Source: Serripes groenlandicus (lineage: Eukaryota; Mollusca; Bivalvia; Cardiida; Cardiidae). Taken from it: a stretch of DNA of 64,000 bases. Location of the stretch: positions 38,915,700-38,979,699 of the forward strand of contig JASEVX010000011.1 in the NCBI GenBank assembly GCA_031761405.1, written 5' to 3'. Made by a program: the position numbers and the translations under genes. A model generated the notes under the pieces. That model saw only the letters and a program-made list of their open reading frames with translations. It was not told the DNA's origin and did not search any database. Positions 32,470-44,912 of this stretch are shown here, one piece after another; position 1 is the stretch's first letter, and each line of letters starts with the position of its first letter.

Positions 32470-34480
32470 TAGTTCTGATGTAACAGGGGAGACATTTCTT
32501 GTAGCAGTAAGGAAAATCTTGCATGTTTTAACTGAAATCCAGTTTAATTACACACATATATCTATACTATATTTGAGTTGGTTGAACACCTGTCTGATCT
32601 TAACGGTAGGGATTATGCTATTGTATTGTTGTTTTACCTGAAAACTGTAACAGGATAGACTGAATTATGTTACGGGACAGACTTTCAGAGTAATAAAATC
32701 ACTTTTTACATCTAAATGTATCCGAACACAAAATTGAAACTATGATTTGTTGTGCATTGCAAACTCGTACTACTTTGACAGTAAAATCAGTGGGATATTC
32801 TACTTATACCCAAGTAAACTGTTAATTTAATGTAAACTGTAACAGGAGGGACAACATGCTGTTACAGGAATTTCAATTTGCATGTATAGCGTGTGTGTTT
32901 ACTGGTTATGGATATAATATCAAACAGACACTGTTTTGTTTCTTTTTTCAATTTGTTACAATTTATTCAATAGCTATATTTTGAAAACAACTGTAGAACA
33001 CGAGGGACACACACCATGTTACAGCAAAGACATGCATATAATACAGACGATGAAATATCAGCAGATCTTTGATTGCCTTGAACTTTGCTGAAGGTCTTAA
33101 CATAATATAACAATTACAAATAACTAGTGTATATTTTTGCAGAAAATGGGAATGTTAAACACTGCTCGTCAAAGAAAGTACGGTCTCCTTAGAGATTTAG
33201 ATCAAGATCGTAGATGAGAGTATTCGAAGAAATGCAAAGGGAAATATAAACAAGATAAAGAGTTATGAAAGAAGAAAAATGTTAAAGATATGAAAGATCG
33301 AGAGAGGCGGACTGACAAGAAGAAGAAATTGAGAATTTGGAAGAGAAAAGCAAGGCAAAGGAAGAAAGAAACACAGGAAAGCATCATCTTATAACTGAAA
33401 CCTTTAAAATGCTTGGAGTCAATATTTCAAGGAGAACATACATATGCTTCTAATCATAGTAGATGACGTTGATTTGGCGTTTGTGAAAAGTTGATACTTC
33501 GTTATGTTGCTGTTTTCAACGTTTAATTAATGTTGTGTGTCGGCTTGGATATGTCACTTGTGTAGCAATAAGTAACACATGGAAATTGTTATCATTGTTG
33601 CATTTGCATAATTATTCGGTTGATACTAGTTACAATTTCATGAGACATTTGCATTTTAGTCTGATATTTGTTGAGCATAATTTAATTTGTTTTACGTCGA
33701 AATGATGTTGTGTGTACTTTTTCCAGAAAGTTCACTCCTGTAACATGAAAACATGGAAGGCTTATTTTAAAATAACTTTAACTTTTTTTTATTTATCTTA
33801 ATTTTCTTTACAAAATTGATATATGATTTCAAATTGATTAATATATCTTCTAATTATTTTCACAAAAACATCACTCTTTAAAATTTCTGTTCAAATTTAC
33901 ATGTTATAACAGACCTTATCCCTCACATAACGTTTACATATTGTTATAATAGCAAAGTCACGGGAATGTGGATTATATTTTTAAAAGGTTTATTTTTTCT
34001 TATTACAGGACATGTCTCTCGTTTCTTGATGCATTGTTTCCATGTGTATGTTTGATAAACAGTTAAAGTTCTTCATGTTCTCTTGACATGTCACTGCTAT
34101 AACAGAAGGTGTCCTTATTGTAACATGTTTGTCCATGCTGTAACATGGCATATATCTACGATTTTGTTTATAACTACTCACCTCCTTAAAACCTTATTCT
34201 GATTATTCGAAAGATATCAATTTCTGTTTCTCAAAACACCCATTGAAATTCGATTCAGTACCTTCTAAAAAACTGCAATGTATAACTAGAGGTGGAAAAT
34301 AGTATATTTCTTAATTTCTCACGAAACATAAATAAATAATAGTTTTAGCATCCTTAAGGACAATAAATTGGTATAAGTGTACGAAGGATAATCTTCACTT
34401 TTAATATTATTGCAGTATAAAATGTTAATTGTATCTTGGTATACAGTATTTGTTATATCATTGTAACAGAAGGGAAAACA
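32470..34480. repeat. Region with recurring 'ctgtaacaggagggacaaca' motif
   Basis: Variants occur near 32479, 32644, 32836 (twice, in opposite orientations), 32988, 33040, 33735, 33910, 34090, 34120 and 34460. They are spaced irregularly in AT-rich DNA. The core TGTAACAG with a following ACATG is kept while the surroundings differ. Origin unknown. Confidence 0.45.
33145..33396 (+). pseudogene. Pseudogene fragment of a Lys/Arg-rich RQRKY-type protein
   Basis: One frame from ATG 33145 reads A-R-Q-R-K-Y-G-L-L-R-D-L-D-Q-D-R-R, then TGA, E-Y-S-K-K-C, and later K-Y-K-Q-D-K-E-L, then TGA. It continues K-N-V-K-D-M-K-D-R-E-R-R-T-D-K-K-K-L-R to a final TAA. The pattern R-Q-R-K-Y...R-D-x-D...R-R-x-E-Y...K-Y-K-x-D-K-E...K-D-M-x-x-R-E-R-R is, from memory, that of an uncharacterised basic protein family multiplied in invertebrate genomes. 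Two in-frame stops make this copy non-functional. A remnant of a transposon-carried gene is plausible. Confidence 0.5.
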
Positions 34481-34679
34481 TGTTGTTTCTGTCCGTAGGA
34501 TTAAACCCAAAACAAACAGTCATAAGCTTGCATTCAGTTAATTTTACACTGAGCTTATGTCAACAAATTAAAATGCAGCAGATAAAAATAACAAAATTGA
34601 TGGTTATTTTTTTTAAGTAACCGGCAACAATTTGTTCCGAAAATATATAATGAAATATATAATGACTCATCTACATGTT

Positions 34680-35230
34680 TGTCATGGCGTTAACAACAAG
34701 ACCCCTACGAGATCAACGTTTTGCTAAAATCCTTAATTCATTATGAATATATTCCTAGTTTCAGACAGCTTTGTGTTGCGTACAGTCAGGGTCAGAAATC
34801 GATGAACCTGTCTCATAGTTGATTACATGTATATATCCATGGGTATGTCATGCCGTTGAGATTATTACTGTTTGTTTTTAATTGCCACACGTAGGGTCAG
34901 ATATGCACTAACCTGTGTTAAGATGTATACTGTCTATTTCGTTCACCATCCGTTCCCTGGCAGCCCAACGTAATGCTCTAATGCTTTCATTCAGAATGAC
35001 TCCATTGCCAAAGGCCAGACATTTATGAACCTGTGTCATTTTTAATGATGTATTCATAGCTATGTCATAGCGTTCACCTTCATCCATATCCTTGGATAAC
35101 AATGGTATGCTATATTGCTACTAGTTCATAATGGATCATTTCGGATTATGACTATGTTGTTAGTCCTACAGATAAAAGGTCAGAACTATTTCGAAACTGT
35201 GTCATGCCTAAAGATTCAGCACCATGCATG
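34680..35230. repeat. Diverged tandem repeat, ~120-160-bp units
   Basis: Each unit starts like 'gggtcagaaatcgatgaacctgtc' and contains 'atgtcat(a/g)(c/g)cgtt'. Units begin near 34790, 34893, 35013 and 35178. Confidence 0.5.
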
Positions 35231-35544
35231 TTCGTTACAATTGTTTCCGTATCATGTAGAATCGTGACATGTAGAAGGTAAGAATGATGGCAAGAAAAAA
35301 TGATTTAAAGAATAAAGGAACTTTAAATGTATATATGTCCCTGTATCGTTCGCTCTTAATGGCAAATTATTTTACGACCATGCATGATATGGATTAATAA
35401 ATCGTGTGCCTCTAACTGTTTGTCATAGATCTGCGTGACGATGATGTTATGTCAAGATGACTTTCTATTACGTTCATTAGCGGACAGTGTCATGCGAAAA
35501 TTGTTCTTATTGTGGCTCCATATTCGCATAACATAAAATAGTTG

Positions 35545-35818
35545 ATTGATGGTTTGTTGTTTAACGCCACTTACAACAATTGTCATCAATGTTTCTGTTA
35601 TATCACGGCGTTTCCAGGGAAAGGTACCACTACTACTGCTTCATTTGTCCTGACCTCAGCAAGTCAGTCGAAATGCTAAAACCTCAACCCTGAGTGCCAA
35701 GGAGTGCAGCCATAACTATAATCTTTTAAAGTTTGTGGTGTGACACGGTAAGGTAACGAACCTACGACCTATCGCACCGAGGCGTACGCTTTACCACTAC
35801 ACGACCGATGCGTTCATA
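35545..35818 (-). mobile_element. S1 SINE, full length, reverse
   Basis: 'gtttaacgccacttacaac', 'tgccaaggagtgcagcc', then the head complement 'gaggcgtacgctttaccact'. Confidence 0.85.
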
Positions 35819-35975
35819 ACATAAAGGGCATTGGTATTGAAACTAGATGGTATAAATATTTAGTTTTTTGTGTAGCAGTTACACCGCATGCTATATTATT
35901 TAGGGACGGGCTCATGGGAGACTTTCCATATGCACAGCTTTACGTGAGGCTTCACTGTTAGTATTTGTAATCGGT

Positions 35976-36188
35976 TTAACCCTTTTGATGCCAAAGACAA
36001 TTAAAGGATTTTGCAAACAATGTAGATTTGTGTGAGACAGCTCTTAACGAGCGATCTCTCCTGAAATCTGCATTGTTTGCCACTTAGACATTAAATTTTA
36101 CAAAATGTTCTGTTGGACGAAAAATCGAATGGTCTAATTTTCAACATGGAAGAGACGACGTTGTGAAATTCAGCAGCGAAAGAGTTAA
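35976..36188. mobile_element. Family D foldback MITE
   Basis: TTAACCCTTTTGATGCCAA to 'cagcgaaagagTTAA'. The inner palindrome 'gagacagctcttaacgagcg' is flanked by 'caaacaatgtagatttg' and 'aatctgcattgtttg'. Confidence 0.8.
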
Positions 36189-36189
36189 A

Positions 36190-37428
36190 TAGACGCCAGA
36201 CGAGGCCCGTTTATTTCCATGTCAGCCTTTAATCTCATCACATTAGTATCGGCTTTTGTAACTTTAACGACATGATGAGGTCTCCTTGCACATGTTATTG
36301 GTCTTATGGGTAATAGCTATCTAATCCATGTGCAATTCGCTTTCATTGTTCTATGCAGTTAAATTGGTTTAATCCTTTAGAAAGTACAAGTTGTCGCGAC
36401 TTATTTGTTTCTATTGCCTCTACGAGTGCAATGACATTGGTCCTTGAGGGGAATAATAAAACCTTTAGTCTAAATGAATTTCCAAATTGTACATGGTTTG
36501 GAAATTAAGCCAGCCTGTATCTTGCTTAATTTCCGCAATTGATATCATTACCATTAGAAATGTATTGCACAATCATAAACTATTCTTTGGTAAAACTTTA
36601 TACATGGTTAGCGAACAATGAAGACCAAGATTTGACTACATGACTGTTATTAACGTGTCTCCCATGATTTATCTTTGCAATCCTCTTCACTTATTTCACC
36701 TTGAAGACCCGTATGTGGAACAGTTCAGCATACAGCAGGAGAACAAGTCAAAGTAATAGTTATGGTTATTGCAAACCATCTAGGTAAACGCTGCAACATA
36801 TAGCCTTTCATAACATATCACAACGTTGTGCTATTGTAGTGTAATGGTATACTTTGATATTGATCCTTCTAATGTCTATATGCAAAAAGGATGCAGTATC
36901 TGTGGATATTGTATATTTTGATATTGCACTCAGATATGTTTTACGTGCTGCTAAGAACGTTACTATTTCCATACAGCATTTTTACAAAGCACTCTCATCC
37001 AACCTTTACTGAGTTGAAAGACCACCTAACAATGTTTACATCGTTTGTAAATGCCTCTCAGTGAAACATAAATAGACATACACAAATCCAAATCTGGTTT
37101 ATGTATAGTGCTAGCTGTGTGTAAATGTATACATATTATCCGACGTGATAATGTGACGTGTAGACCAATGACATCCACATCTAGAGTAATCTAATAGCTG
37201 CTAGGAGGAAATAAACAACTTATTGCTTTAAAGGTAGGTCTTCTGATTATTTTTGCCATTCTCGGGAAGGACAATAATTTCTCAATAAATCGTAAATCTT
37301 AATTCAACTTAACAAGTCTAAACCATTGTCAATTTTCTAAATGCTCGAAGTGTTTAAAACACACAAAAACGACAAATTTTAAATAGACAAAGCAAAATAA
37401 ACAATAAAAAGGTTAATGCAAGAATATG
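36190..37428. other. Intergenic, no feature recognised
   Basis: AT-rich. No open frame above 60 codons, no repeat family member and no splice-flanked exon that I can support. Confidence 0.45.
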
Positions 37429-37525
37429 GGAAACTATTGTGTTTGGACTGGTTCCTTCGGCGGAGTTCTACCCTCGCAAGCTCGGGAAACTTAGCCGAAG
37501 GAACTCGTCCAACATAATAGTTTCC
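37429..37525. mobile_element. 97-bp hairpin, short foldback
   Basis: Arms of about 33 nt: ggaaactattgtgtttggac...ccttcggc on the left and gccgaagga...aacataatagtttcc on the right, with a ~30-nt loop. The size suits either a minimal MITE or a precursor-like RNA hairpin. Confidence 0.7.
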
Positions 37526-38067
37526 AATTATGATGCAATCACACATAAAACTCGACAATGTTGACCCGAATCCGTCTTATTACCGAAATGCCCGTTAAAA
37601 TGGATTTATGTGCTTTTGTGCTTTTTATCAAATTTATAATTAGGTCAGGATCGATATTAGGGAAGGAGGCGTAATTCATATTAGTTTGCACAGTTCGTGG
37701 ATTGCGTGTGTATAACATCCATTCGATATCTCGGAGGTCATATCAACTTCCACGTCCTCTGTCATATTCGCGTGATAAAAAGAGGCTATTTCCGGTTTCC
37801 GTCTCTTTTATTACTTGCATGCATTTGTTGCCGCCAGAGTTGTTACGTTTCTTATGATCAATGAATTATAAAACTATATTTAATATTGTTTTAATTAAAT
37901 ACAGCAATTACGTTGAATTGCTCATAATTGTATTTATCTATTTTTTCGTGTATTCATTTCAATTTTCTTGTGTTAGTTGTTAAACATGATATATTTTACA
38001 TAATATGGATGAACAATATTGATAAACAATATTGATACACACTTGTTATATGTGTTAACTATCTATA

Positions 38068-38405
38068 ATAAAAGAAGAAGAGGAAGACGAATATAATAAA
38101 GAGGAACAAGTAAAAGAAGAAGAATGACAAGAAGAAGAAGAAGAAGAAGAAGAAGAAGAAGAAGAAGAAGAAGAAGAAGAAGAAGAAGAAGAAGAAGAAG
38201 AAGAAGAAGAAGAAGAAGAAGAAGAAGAAGAAGAAGAAGAAGAAGAAGAAAAAAGAAGAAGAAAACAAAGGAGGAAGAAGAAGAAAACGAAGAAGTAGAA
38301 GTAAAAGAAGATGATGGAAAAGAAGAGGAAGAAGAGAATAACAAGAACAAGGTCAAGAACAAGAGGAAGAGGAAGAAGAAAAACAAGAAGAAGAAGAAAA
38401 AGAAT
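38068..38405. repeat. (GAA)n-rich polypurine tract
   Basis: About 115 bp of pure gaa repeats (38129-38245), with degenerate purine-only flanks. Lysine-, arginine- or glutamate-rich and serine- or phenylalanine-rich frames across it are shadows. Confidence 0.95.
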
Positions 38406-38419
38406 GAACAAATCAAATG

Positions 38420-38974
38420 ATGTCAATGATTTCAATGTAATGTACATTGTTTATAAGAACAATACAAGCACATATTCAAAGATAAAGTTGTGTGTACTCT
38501 ATATATGATTGATACCAACAACCATACTTATGTACATACTGTCATTCGTTTTCCCGCAATGTGCACCTTTTTGTAACATTATCTTTTCAAAATTTACAGA
38601 AAGCAAAACAACATTTGCGAACAAAATCAACCAAGATCATCCATCACATAGTTGCAGTCTATTCTCGATCGACAATGTTCGTCCAACATTTATATATTCT
38701 AAGCTAAGGTTACTCCATTTCATTCTTAACCATTTACTTGACAGAAATCAACGGGAAGCTAACAGTTATCGGTATAAAGCAGGCTAAGGGTTAAGCCGTT
38801 TCAAGAGAATTCCCACTAATTTGTAGCGAATCTATCAAATTGACATCGCGGAAATCACGTAATAGGACTGAAAGCAGCATAAATATTGCCGGTACACGGT
38901 TTGGTAATCTTAGAGAGTTTTATAGATAATAGGACGGAATAAGCCCGTCCGTGATAAAACGTACACGCTGGATT
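38420..38974. other. Intergenic, no gene seen
   Basis: A 92-codon open frame (38509-38787) of mixed composition has no leader, splice or domain support. Confidence 0.4.
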
Positions 38975-39150
38975 CTTTTTGTGAACAATGTACATCCGTA
39001 TCCGCCTGCGCATCCGCACAGTCTGATCTACGATATTTACAAATTGTTCTAAACTTCTGTCAACGTATGTCGATTATGATCAGACGGAACATGTGTACAG
39101 GTTGATTGGAGCCTTCACCGGTCATGAACGCCAACTTGTAACGTTTTCCC
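38975..39150. repeat. Family G dispersed repeat
   Basis: 'gcacagtctgatctacgata', 'aacttctgtcaacgtatgtc' and 'gatcagacggaacatgtgta', then 'caggttgattggagccttca'. Confidence 0.6.
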
Positions 39151-39649
39151 ATGGACGTACTTGAATAGTAAAATGCACGAATCTATGGGCTTTAAGTGGC
39201 AAATCAATCAAGCTTTTAGCTTGTCTATCCCGCGAAATCCGACCTACTTACGTTAACACTCTACGGCAATTATACTACTGTTTGGCTATGGATTTGAGAC
39301 TCGAGGAGAGTGTTCTAATCCCGTTAATTATAGGTAGATTTCAGGAACTCGCAAGGATTAGGGTTAAATTGCACACTATAAAAAAAAATTGAAACGTGTT
39401 TCATCCAATAAAACTGACATAGACTAAGCATTACATTCAAATAAAACATGATTAAAATGAAAGCTTATAGCTAATAATATTCATCTGCTGAATTTCTTTA
39501 AAATGACTAAGCGATTATGATGTTACTGTATATCCCAAAGGGCCAATGTAACTGCACGCCTAGAGAAAATAGAAATAAATACATCGCAAAAATGTGTCAT
39601 TTCTAAGGTTTGAGTAACTTTTACCTCATGTATTAACGGACGTGAATCG

Positions 39650-39893
39650 ATTGATTGATTCATTGTGTGGTCTTTTACGCCGCTTACGGTAATATTTCAG
39701 TTATATTGTGGCGTTTCCTATAAAAGTTACTAGTACTACTGGTCCATTTATCCTGATTGTAGCCAGTCAGTCGTAATGGTAACCCCGCAACCCTGATTGC
39801 CAGGGAGGGCAGCCTACCTGTTTTAAATGCTCCCGGCCGGGGATCGAAACCTCCACCGCAACAGAGGCGGACGCTCTACCACTACACCACCGA
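39650..39893 (-). mobile_element. S1 SINE, reverse
   Basis: 'cttttacgccgcttacgg', 'attgccagggagggcagcct', then the head complement 'aggcggacgctctaccacta'. Confidence 0.85.
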
Positions 39894-40029
39894 ACTTGAA
39901 TCGAACTTGGGTTGTAGTTATCTTGGACCTACGAGGTACATACAATGTTCTCAGAAAACTTACTCAAGGTATACATGCTAATGTGAACCGGTCCAAGGGA
40001 AAAGGAACAGGTTGGCTTTTTGTAAACAT

Positions 40030-40165
40030 CGCATACATCTCCAATGTTCACTCATCGCCTACATACGCTTATTAGAGGCCTCTATCAACTTACGGATATT
40101 CTGATCAGACGGAGCAGTTGTCAAGACTAATCTGAACCTACACTGTTCATAGATACCGACTTGTA
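40030..40165. repeat. Family G dispersed repeat
   Basis: 'aggcctctatcaacttacgg', 'tgatcagacggagcagttgt' and 'actaatctgaacctacactg'. Confidence 0.55.
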
Positions 40166-40275
40166 CCTATATTTACGAAACAAAATTAATTATATTATAA
40201 AACAGTAAGCTCATATGATGAAATGATTGGACAGAGCTTTTCAGTGCATAGTAATCAATAACAGTTACAGTACAT

Positions 40276-40526
40276 CGAGGGTTAGCGTGAAACGGCTGTA
40301 ACTAAAATCCTTTTTTGAGATCCCTGGTTTAGGGGCAATGTTTACCCCTTTGTAAACAATGCAAATTTAGGTGCCATTGCTCAGAACGAGCAATGGCACC
40401 TAAATTTCCATTGTTTACCAAAGAAAAAATGATTTACCGCTTATAAAGACTTTATGACGAGGTGATTAACCTTGGTAAAAAAAAAAAATATATATATAGT
40501 TACAACCGTTTCACGCCAAGCCCTCG
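40276..40526. mobile_element. Family C foldback MITE with ACAT duplication
   Basis: Starts CGAGGGTTAGCGTGAAACGG and ends ccgtttcacgccaagccctcg. ACAT at 40272-40275 and 40527-40530. Central hairpin 'gccattgctcagaacgagca'. Confidence 0.9.
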
Positions 40527-40545
40527 ACATGCAAGTTATCGAATG

Positions 40546-40806
40546 GACAGCCTCGGTGGTGTAGTGGTAGAGCTTTCGCCTCGGTTGCGAGAGGTCGCGG
40601 GTTCGTTCCCCGGTCGGGTCATACCAAACACTTTAAAAATGGTAGATATGGCTGCCACTCTTGGCGCTCAGGGATGCGGGGTTAGCATAACGACTTACTG
40701 GCTGGTGTAATGATAAATAGACCAGAAGTACTGGTAACTTACCCAGGATACGCCGTAATATAACAGAATTATTGTTGAAAGCGGCATAAAACACAAAACA
40801 ATCAAG
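40546..40806 (+). mobile_element. S1 SINE, full length
   Basis: Head with A box 'gtagtggtagagc' and B box 'gggttcgttcccc'. Body 'ggctgccactcttggcgctc', tail 'attgttgaaagcggcataaa' and a CAAT-type end. It lies 20 bp from the family C element. Confidence 0.9.
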
Positions 40807-40889
40807 TTATCGAATGACCCAGTGACTTCTGACACTACTGAAACGTCACGTGAAACATTCATATTCTCTGAAAAATGAATCATTGAGCG

Positions 40890-41079
40890 TTAACCCTTTC
40901 CCATAAACAACAAATCTGCAGCAGACGACTTTAAAAGAGTCTGGGCATAAATGAAGATAACATCTATATGTGAAGGTCTAACCATTGAAAATAGAAAAAA
41001 TATCTTCTTTTGCCACAATGTTTTCAAATATCGTTTGCTGCGGAGGCGTCAGAAAGCGTATGTATGTGGAGAAGGGTAA
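40890..41079. mobile_element. Family B MITE, internally shortened
   Basis: TTAACCCTTTCCCATAAACA on the left, 'gagaagggtaa' on the right. The central palindrome is reduced to one arm. Confidence 0.8.
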
Positions 41080-41086
41080 AGATTGA

Positions 41087-41381
41087 TTGATTGATTGATT
41101 GGGGTTTAACGCCGTTTTTAACATTTTTCTCAGTCATATCACGGCGGCCAGTTAACCTACTCGTGTGTTTCCTGGTTTCTCACGCCAGTATTCCACACAA
41201 CAATCTTCCCAAGCAACTGGCTTCTTTTCCACATAGACTTAGCCCATAAGTGGAAGACGAATGACGCATGTCGCATTGACTTTTGTTAAACGTCGGAAAA
41301 AAAATTGGCCGAGCTGGGATTCGAACTCACAACCCCTTGGTTGACAGACCGCGTCGATACCGACTGAGCTACCAGGGCTCG
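41087..41381 (-). mobile_element. S2 SINE, full length, reverse
   Basis: 'gattgattgattggggttta' to 'ccgactgagctaccagggct', with the B-box complement 'gggattcgaactcac'. Very similar to 25738-26031. Confidence 0.9.
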
Positions 41382-41876
41382 GCCACAAGGGTAAAGAAAG
41401 AAAGCAATTACTGCCATTTGGTCGTTGGTATAATCGATTGTAGGTCGAACCTTAGTCTTTCGGTCCGGAGATCGACGCTCTTACGACTACTCAACGGAGA
41501 CAGTGAGAACGGAGATCAACACCTATATTAGTGCAATCTAATATTTACTTTGTTTGTTTGCTCATTTCATTGAATTGTCCACGGCAAAGCTTCTCCGTAA
41601 AATGACCAACTCTGCGAAATATCTCAGATAATAGGGGTAATTCAAAGATCACTGCAGTGTTTGTGTAAACGCCAATAATCAGAAATGACGATCAAATGAG
41701 TGAGTGCATCTGAATAATGGATTATATATACCCCTAAGGGACTTGAATGTATGCACCCTACGATGGCAGAGCAGATGAAACGGACACACATTGCCTAAAT
41801 GGTAGTACTATAATACCATTATAACCCCGGATTACTTCAACATGAATATTATTAGAGTATTAAGGCAACTCAGATG

Positions 41877-42081
41877 TTAAACCCTTTCCCACATATAGAA
41901 ACTTTCTGACACCTCTGCAGCAGACGACTTTTGAAAAAAATGTGACGAAGGAAGAAAGCTATTTCTCCTTTTGCCACAATTGTTTTAATAAATAATCCTT
42001 CATTTATAGAAATTTTCAATTTTGGCCTCGATGTTTTCAAAGTCGTATGCTACAGATTTATTGCACGCTGGAAAGGGTTAG
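41877..42081. mobile_element. Family B MITE
   Basis: TTAAACCCTTTCCCACATAT, 'ctgcagcagacgacttttga', then 'cgctggaaagggttagg'. The right TTAA has mutated to TTAG. Confidence 0.8.
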
Positions 42082-42329
42082 GTTAAAAAAAGAAACTAAA
42101 GGCTATCTTAACATCGTGTATTGACTACATTATATAATGAACCGCTTCACTGATGTAAACATCCAACTGAGGACAACACAAAGACAACCAAGAAAATATT
42201 TAAAAATAAAATTGATGAAGCATTAATATAATTGCTGGAAAAGGAGCCCTATATTGCTTATTTCAAGAAACTTCCCATATTGTCGTATATTTCGCCTGCA
42301 TCGATAGAATCCCGAATAGTCGTCTGTTT

Positions 42330-42646
42330 GAGGTTACAGAATTAGATATAATTTTCTACATCACTGGAACTCCCAAAGTTCTCATATTACTGCACACTTA
42401 GAGACCGCCAGGGGCCACAGTGTCACTGCGGCCAGAGTGATCGCACGTGTCAATAGTATTGACAGATATGCTCTGTTATTGGCAATTGTCACAGTTGAAA
42501 TCCATAACACGGTCCGCCTTAATCCAATTTACTCGACCTGTTCCCAGACTTATTGGGTTTTATTGTTTCAGTAATCAGCTGTCCCGCGATACATCTTCGC
42601 GGTTGTTAGGGCATTAACTGATGCTTTATTCCAATTAAGTGTAAAT
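42330..42646. repeat. Inverted copy of the dispersed repeat at 30077-30400
   Basis: Shares 'cgtgtcaatagtattgacag', 'tttattgtttcagtaatcag' and 'tccaatttactcgacctgtt' with the complement of the other copy. They lie 12 kb apart. Confidence 0.85.
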
Positions 42647-42649
42647 CTA

Positions 42650-44080
42650 TACAGTAGCAAGCTTTAGTTAAGTATTTTATGTTAACCAATTTTGAGTAGG
42701 CCTTTTCAAATTCATTCGCATGCCATTTGGCTTTAATGTTATTAATATAACCTAGATAGATCGGCCTCTACCTCGGCGAATAAGTAATGCATGTTTTTTC
42801 CTCGTCTGAAAGTTGTAGCTTGTTAATTGACTTGTATTCAATTAATTATGAATATACTGCATTTTTATACAAGCAGTTTTCGATATTGTTTATTAAAGAT
42901 TAATTAAATAACTTCTTACTTGTATTGTATATACCCCGTTGTGTCAATTTCTATTAGAATGCTTACATGTATATCGCATTCGGATCTTTGTGGGCAGCGA
43001 ATATGTAGATCAGCCTGCGAGAACTGAGAACATTCCAGAGAACTGACCAAAAGCGAATTTCACATATACTAATTTCAAAAACTCCGAATGTCACATTTTG
43101 TACGATAGGACCCAATTAAAAGTAGTCAAAAGGGGCTTCGATAAGCCAACTTTCTAGTTGACGTTGTACGGTCAGATTAGGGCAACGTCAAAATTACAAA
43201 TCTGTCTTCGCGGCTTTGCGACAAGGAAACATTTACACAGGCGATCAGGATTGTCTGCATTGGCCATTTAGTCTTAAAAGTATCCTGAAGATCTCAATCG
43301 AGAACGAAGATGACAATTATCTGACTATTTAAGTATGTTATGAAACAGCATATACTATCTCAAAGTTGCTGAACCTCAGATTACAGATAGTATAGTCAAA
43401 GTTTTAAAACTGTTCGAAAGTTGACTTGAAATATTAAAATCATAATTCTGAGAAAAGATTAGGGTAACATAATTTCACTTTCCAATACAATAAACATCTA
43501 AATATTTATCGTTTATGCTTTATTTTGACTGGGTAGACAATTTTCATTGACATTTAATTGAATGTTTTTCAACGTTTGTTGCCAAAACAGTTTTGAACTA
43601 TTCATTACATACTTTGTTGTCACTATAAGCAATATTCTCAGAAGTTTCCACATTTCAAAATGTTGATCCCATCTGGAGTTCAGCAACTTAAATAACGCAC
43701 ACCCCCCCCCCCCCCCCAACCCCCCACTCACCCATCCTCCCCCATAGATTCAGTTTTTACGTGGCAAGTCCAATATACAGGTTTGCTATCTAACCTCGAT
43801 ACAGGACATTAGGTTTCCCCGCTATGACCAAAGCGAGTAGGATCGAACAAAGAACGTACAGTTTCGAATCATGTTTGCTTTGTTTGCTTACCGTTCTCCC
43901 TAGGCGAACTTCCAGAATTCCATTAACATGCATTGCTAAAGTTCAACAGCATCATGGAACGGATGGGTTGTTTAAATCTTCCGACATTATCTAATTTCAT
44001 TGTCTCATTATTCAGAATAAAATCCTGCGATCACTCGTACAGACAACCATGGACACCCTCTATAGGGGTAATAATTTATG
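42650..44080. other. Intergenic with a poly-C run
   Basis: Sixteen consecutive C at 43702-43717, then another C run. A family G-like piece lies near 43005 ('atgtagatcagcctgcgaga'). No gene seen. Confidence 0.45.
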
Positions 44081-44335
44081 CATGATGTTTTACATTGTTT
44101 TCAATCATATCATGGCGTTTCGTCGGTACTCTACCAGTACTCCTGGTCCATTTAATTTAATTATTAACTAAAATAGATTTCTTGAATGCACATTGCATGA
44201 TCTTTTCTAATTGAATTATCAGCGCAAAGATAGGACAAGATGAAACTGTACGAATGTGCAGGATATTCTTGGTCTATGTTGTTCATAAATGGTGTCCATA
44301 CCTGTGTTCAGTAGTTAAAATTGTTGTATTTATAA

Positions 44336-44583
44336 TTCTTTCCCATCTTGAACAATTCGTGACGCATCTGCAGCAGACGACATTTGAAAACATCGCAACA
44401 AAAGGGGAGATTACTCCTAATGAGCTATTTCTCTTCCCGCTACAATGTTTTCAACTCAATTCAATAAGTATACTTTGCTATTTAAAGAGAATTTCATTTT
44501 TTGAGAAGCGGTGTGTTCAAAGTCGTCTGTAGCCGATTTAAAAAAACGTCTGAAGTAGCTGTGTCGTATGTGTGAAAGGTATA
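44336..44583. mobile_element. Family B MITE, tips diverged
   Basis: 'ctttcccatcttgaacaatt', 'tctgcagcagacgacatttg' and 'caaagtcgtctgtagccgat' keep the family order. The right tip merges into a tandem array. Confidence 0.7.
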
Positions 44584-44712
44584 AGGTATAGTATGTAGTG
44601 TGAAAGGTATAAGGTATAGTATGTAGTGTGGAAGGTATAATATATAGTATGTAGTGTGAAAGGTATAAGGTATAGTATGTAGTGTGAAAGGTATAAGGTA
44701 TAGTATGTAGCA
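44573..44712. repeat. 28-bp tandem repeat, five copies
   Basis: Units of 'gtgtgaaaggtataaggtat' plus 'agtatgta'. The first unit overlaps the end of the family B MITE, so the array probably grew from the MITE terminus. Tyrosine/leucine/histidine-rich minus-strand frames are shadows. Confidence 0.85.
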
Positions 44713-44912
44713 TACAGGACAAGGATTCAGGCATGTCAGTGTGGCGTTGTTCGATTGATAAATTGGAGTGAGGTGGAAGGTCGTTCTTAAATCGCAAATC
44801 AATCGGAGAAACGTTCGGTTTGTTTTTACCATTATTTCAGTTGTATCACGGCCACAGATCACTTATTCATGGTCCGTGGGTAAGCAAGTCACTGCTAGGA
44901 AATGTGCTAAGC

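Noticed and set aside
38055..38447. Frames up to 130 codons on both strands
   Set aside because: GAA/TTC simple repeat.
40546..40625. Possible tRNA gene with good A and B boxes
   Set aside because: It is the head of a full S1 SINE and lacks a proper acceptor stem.
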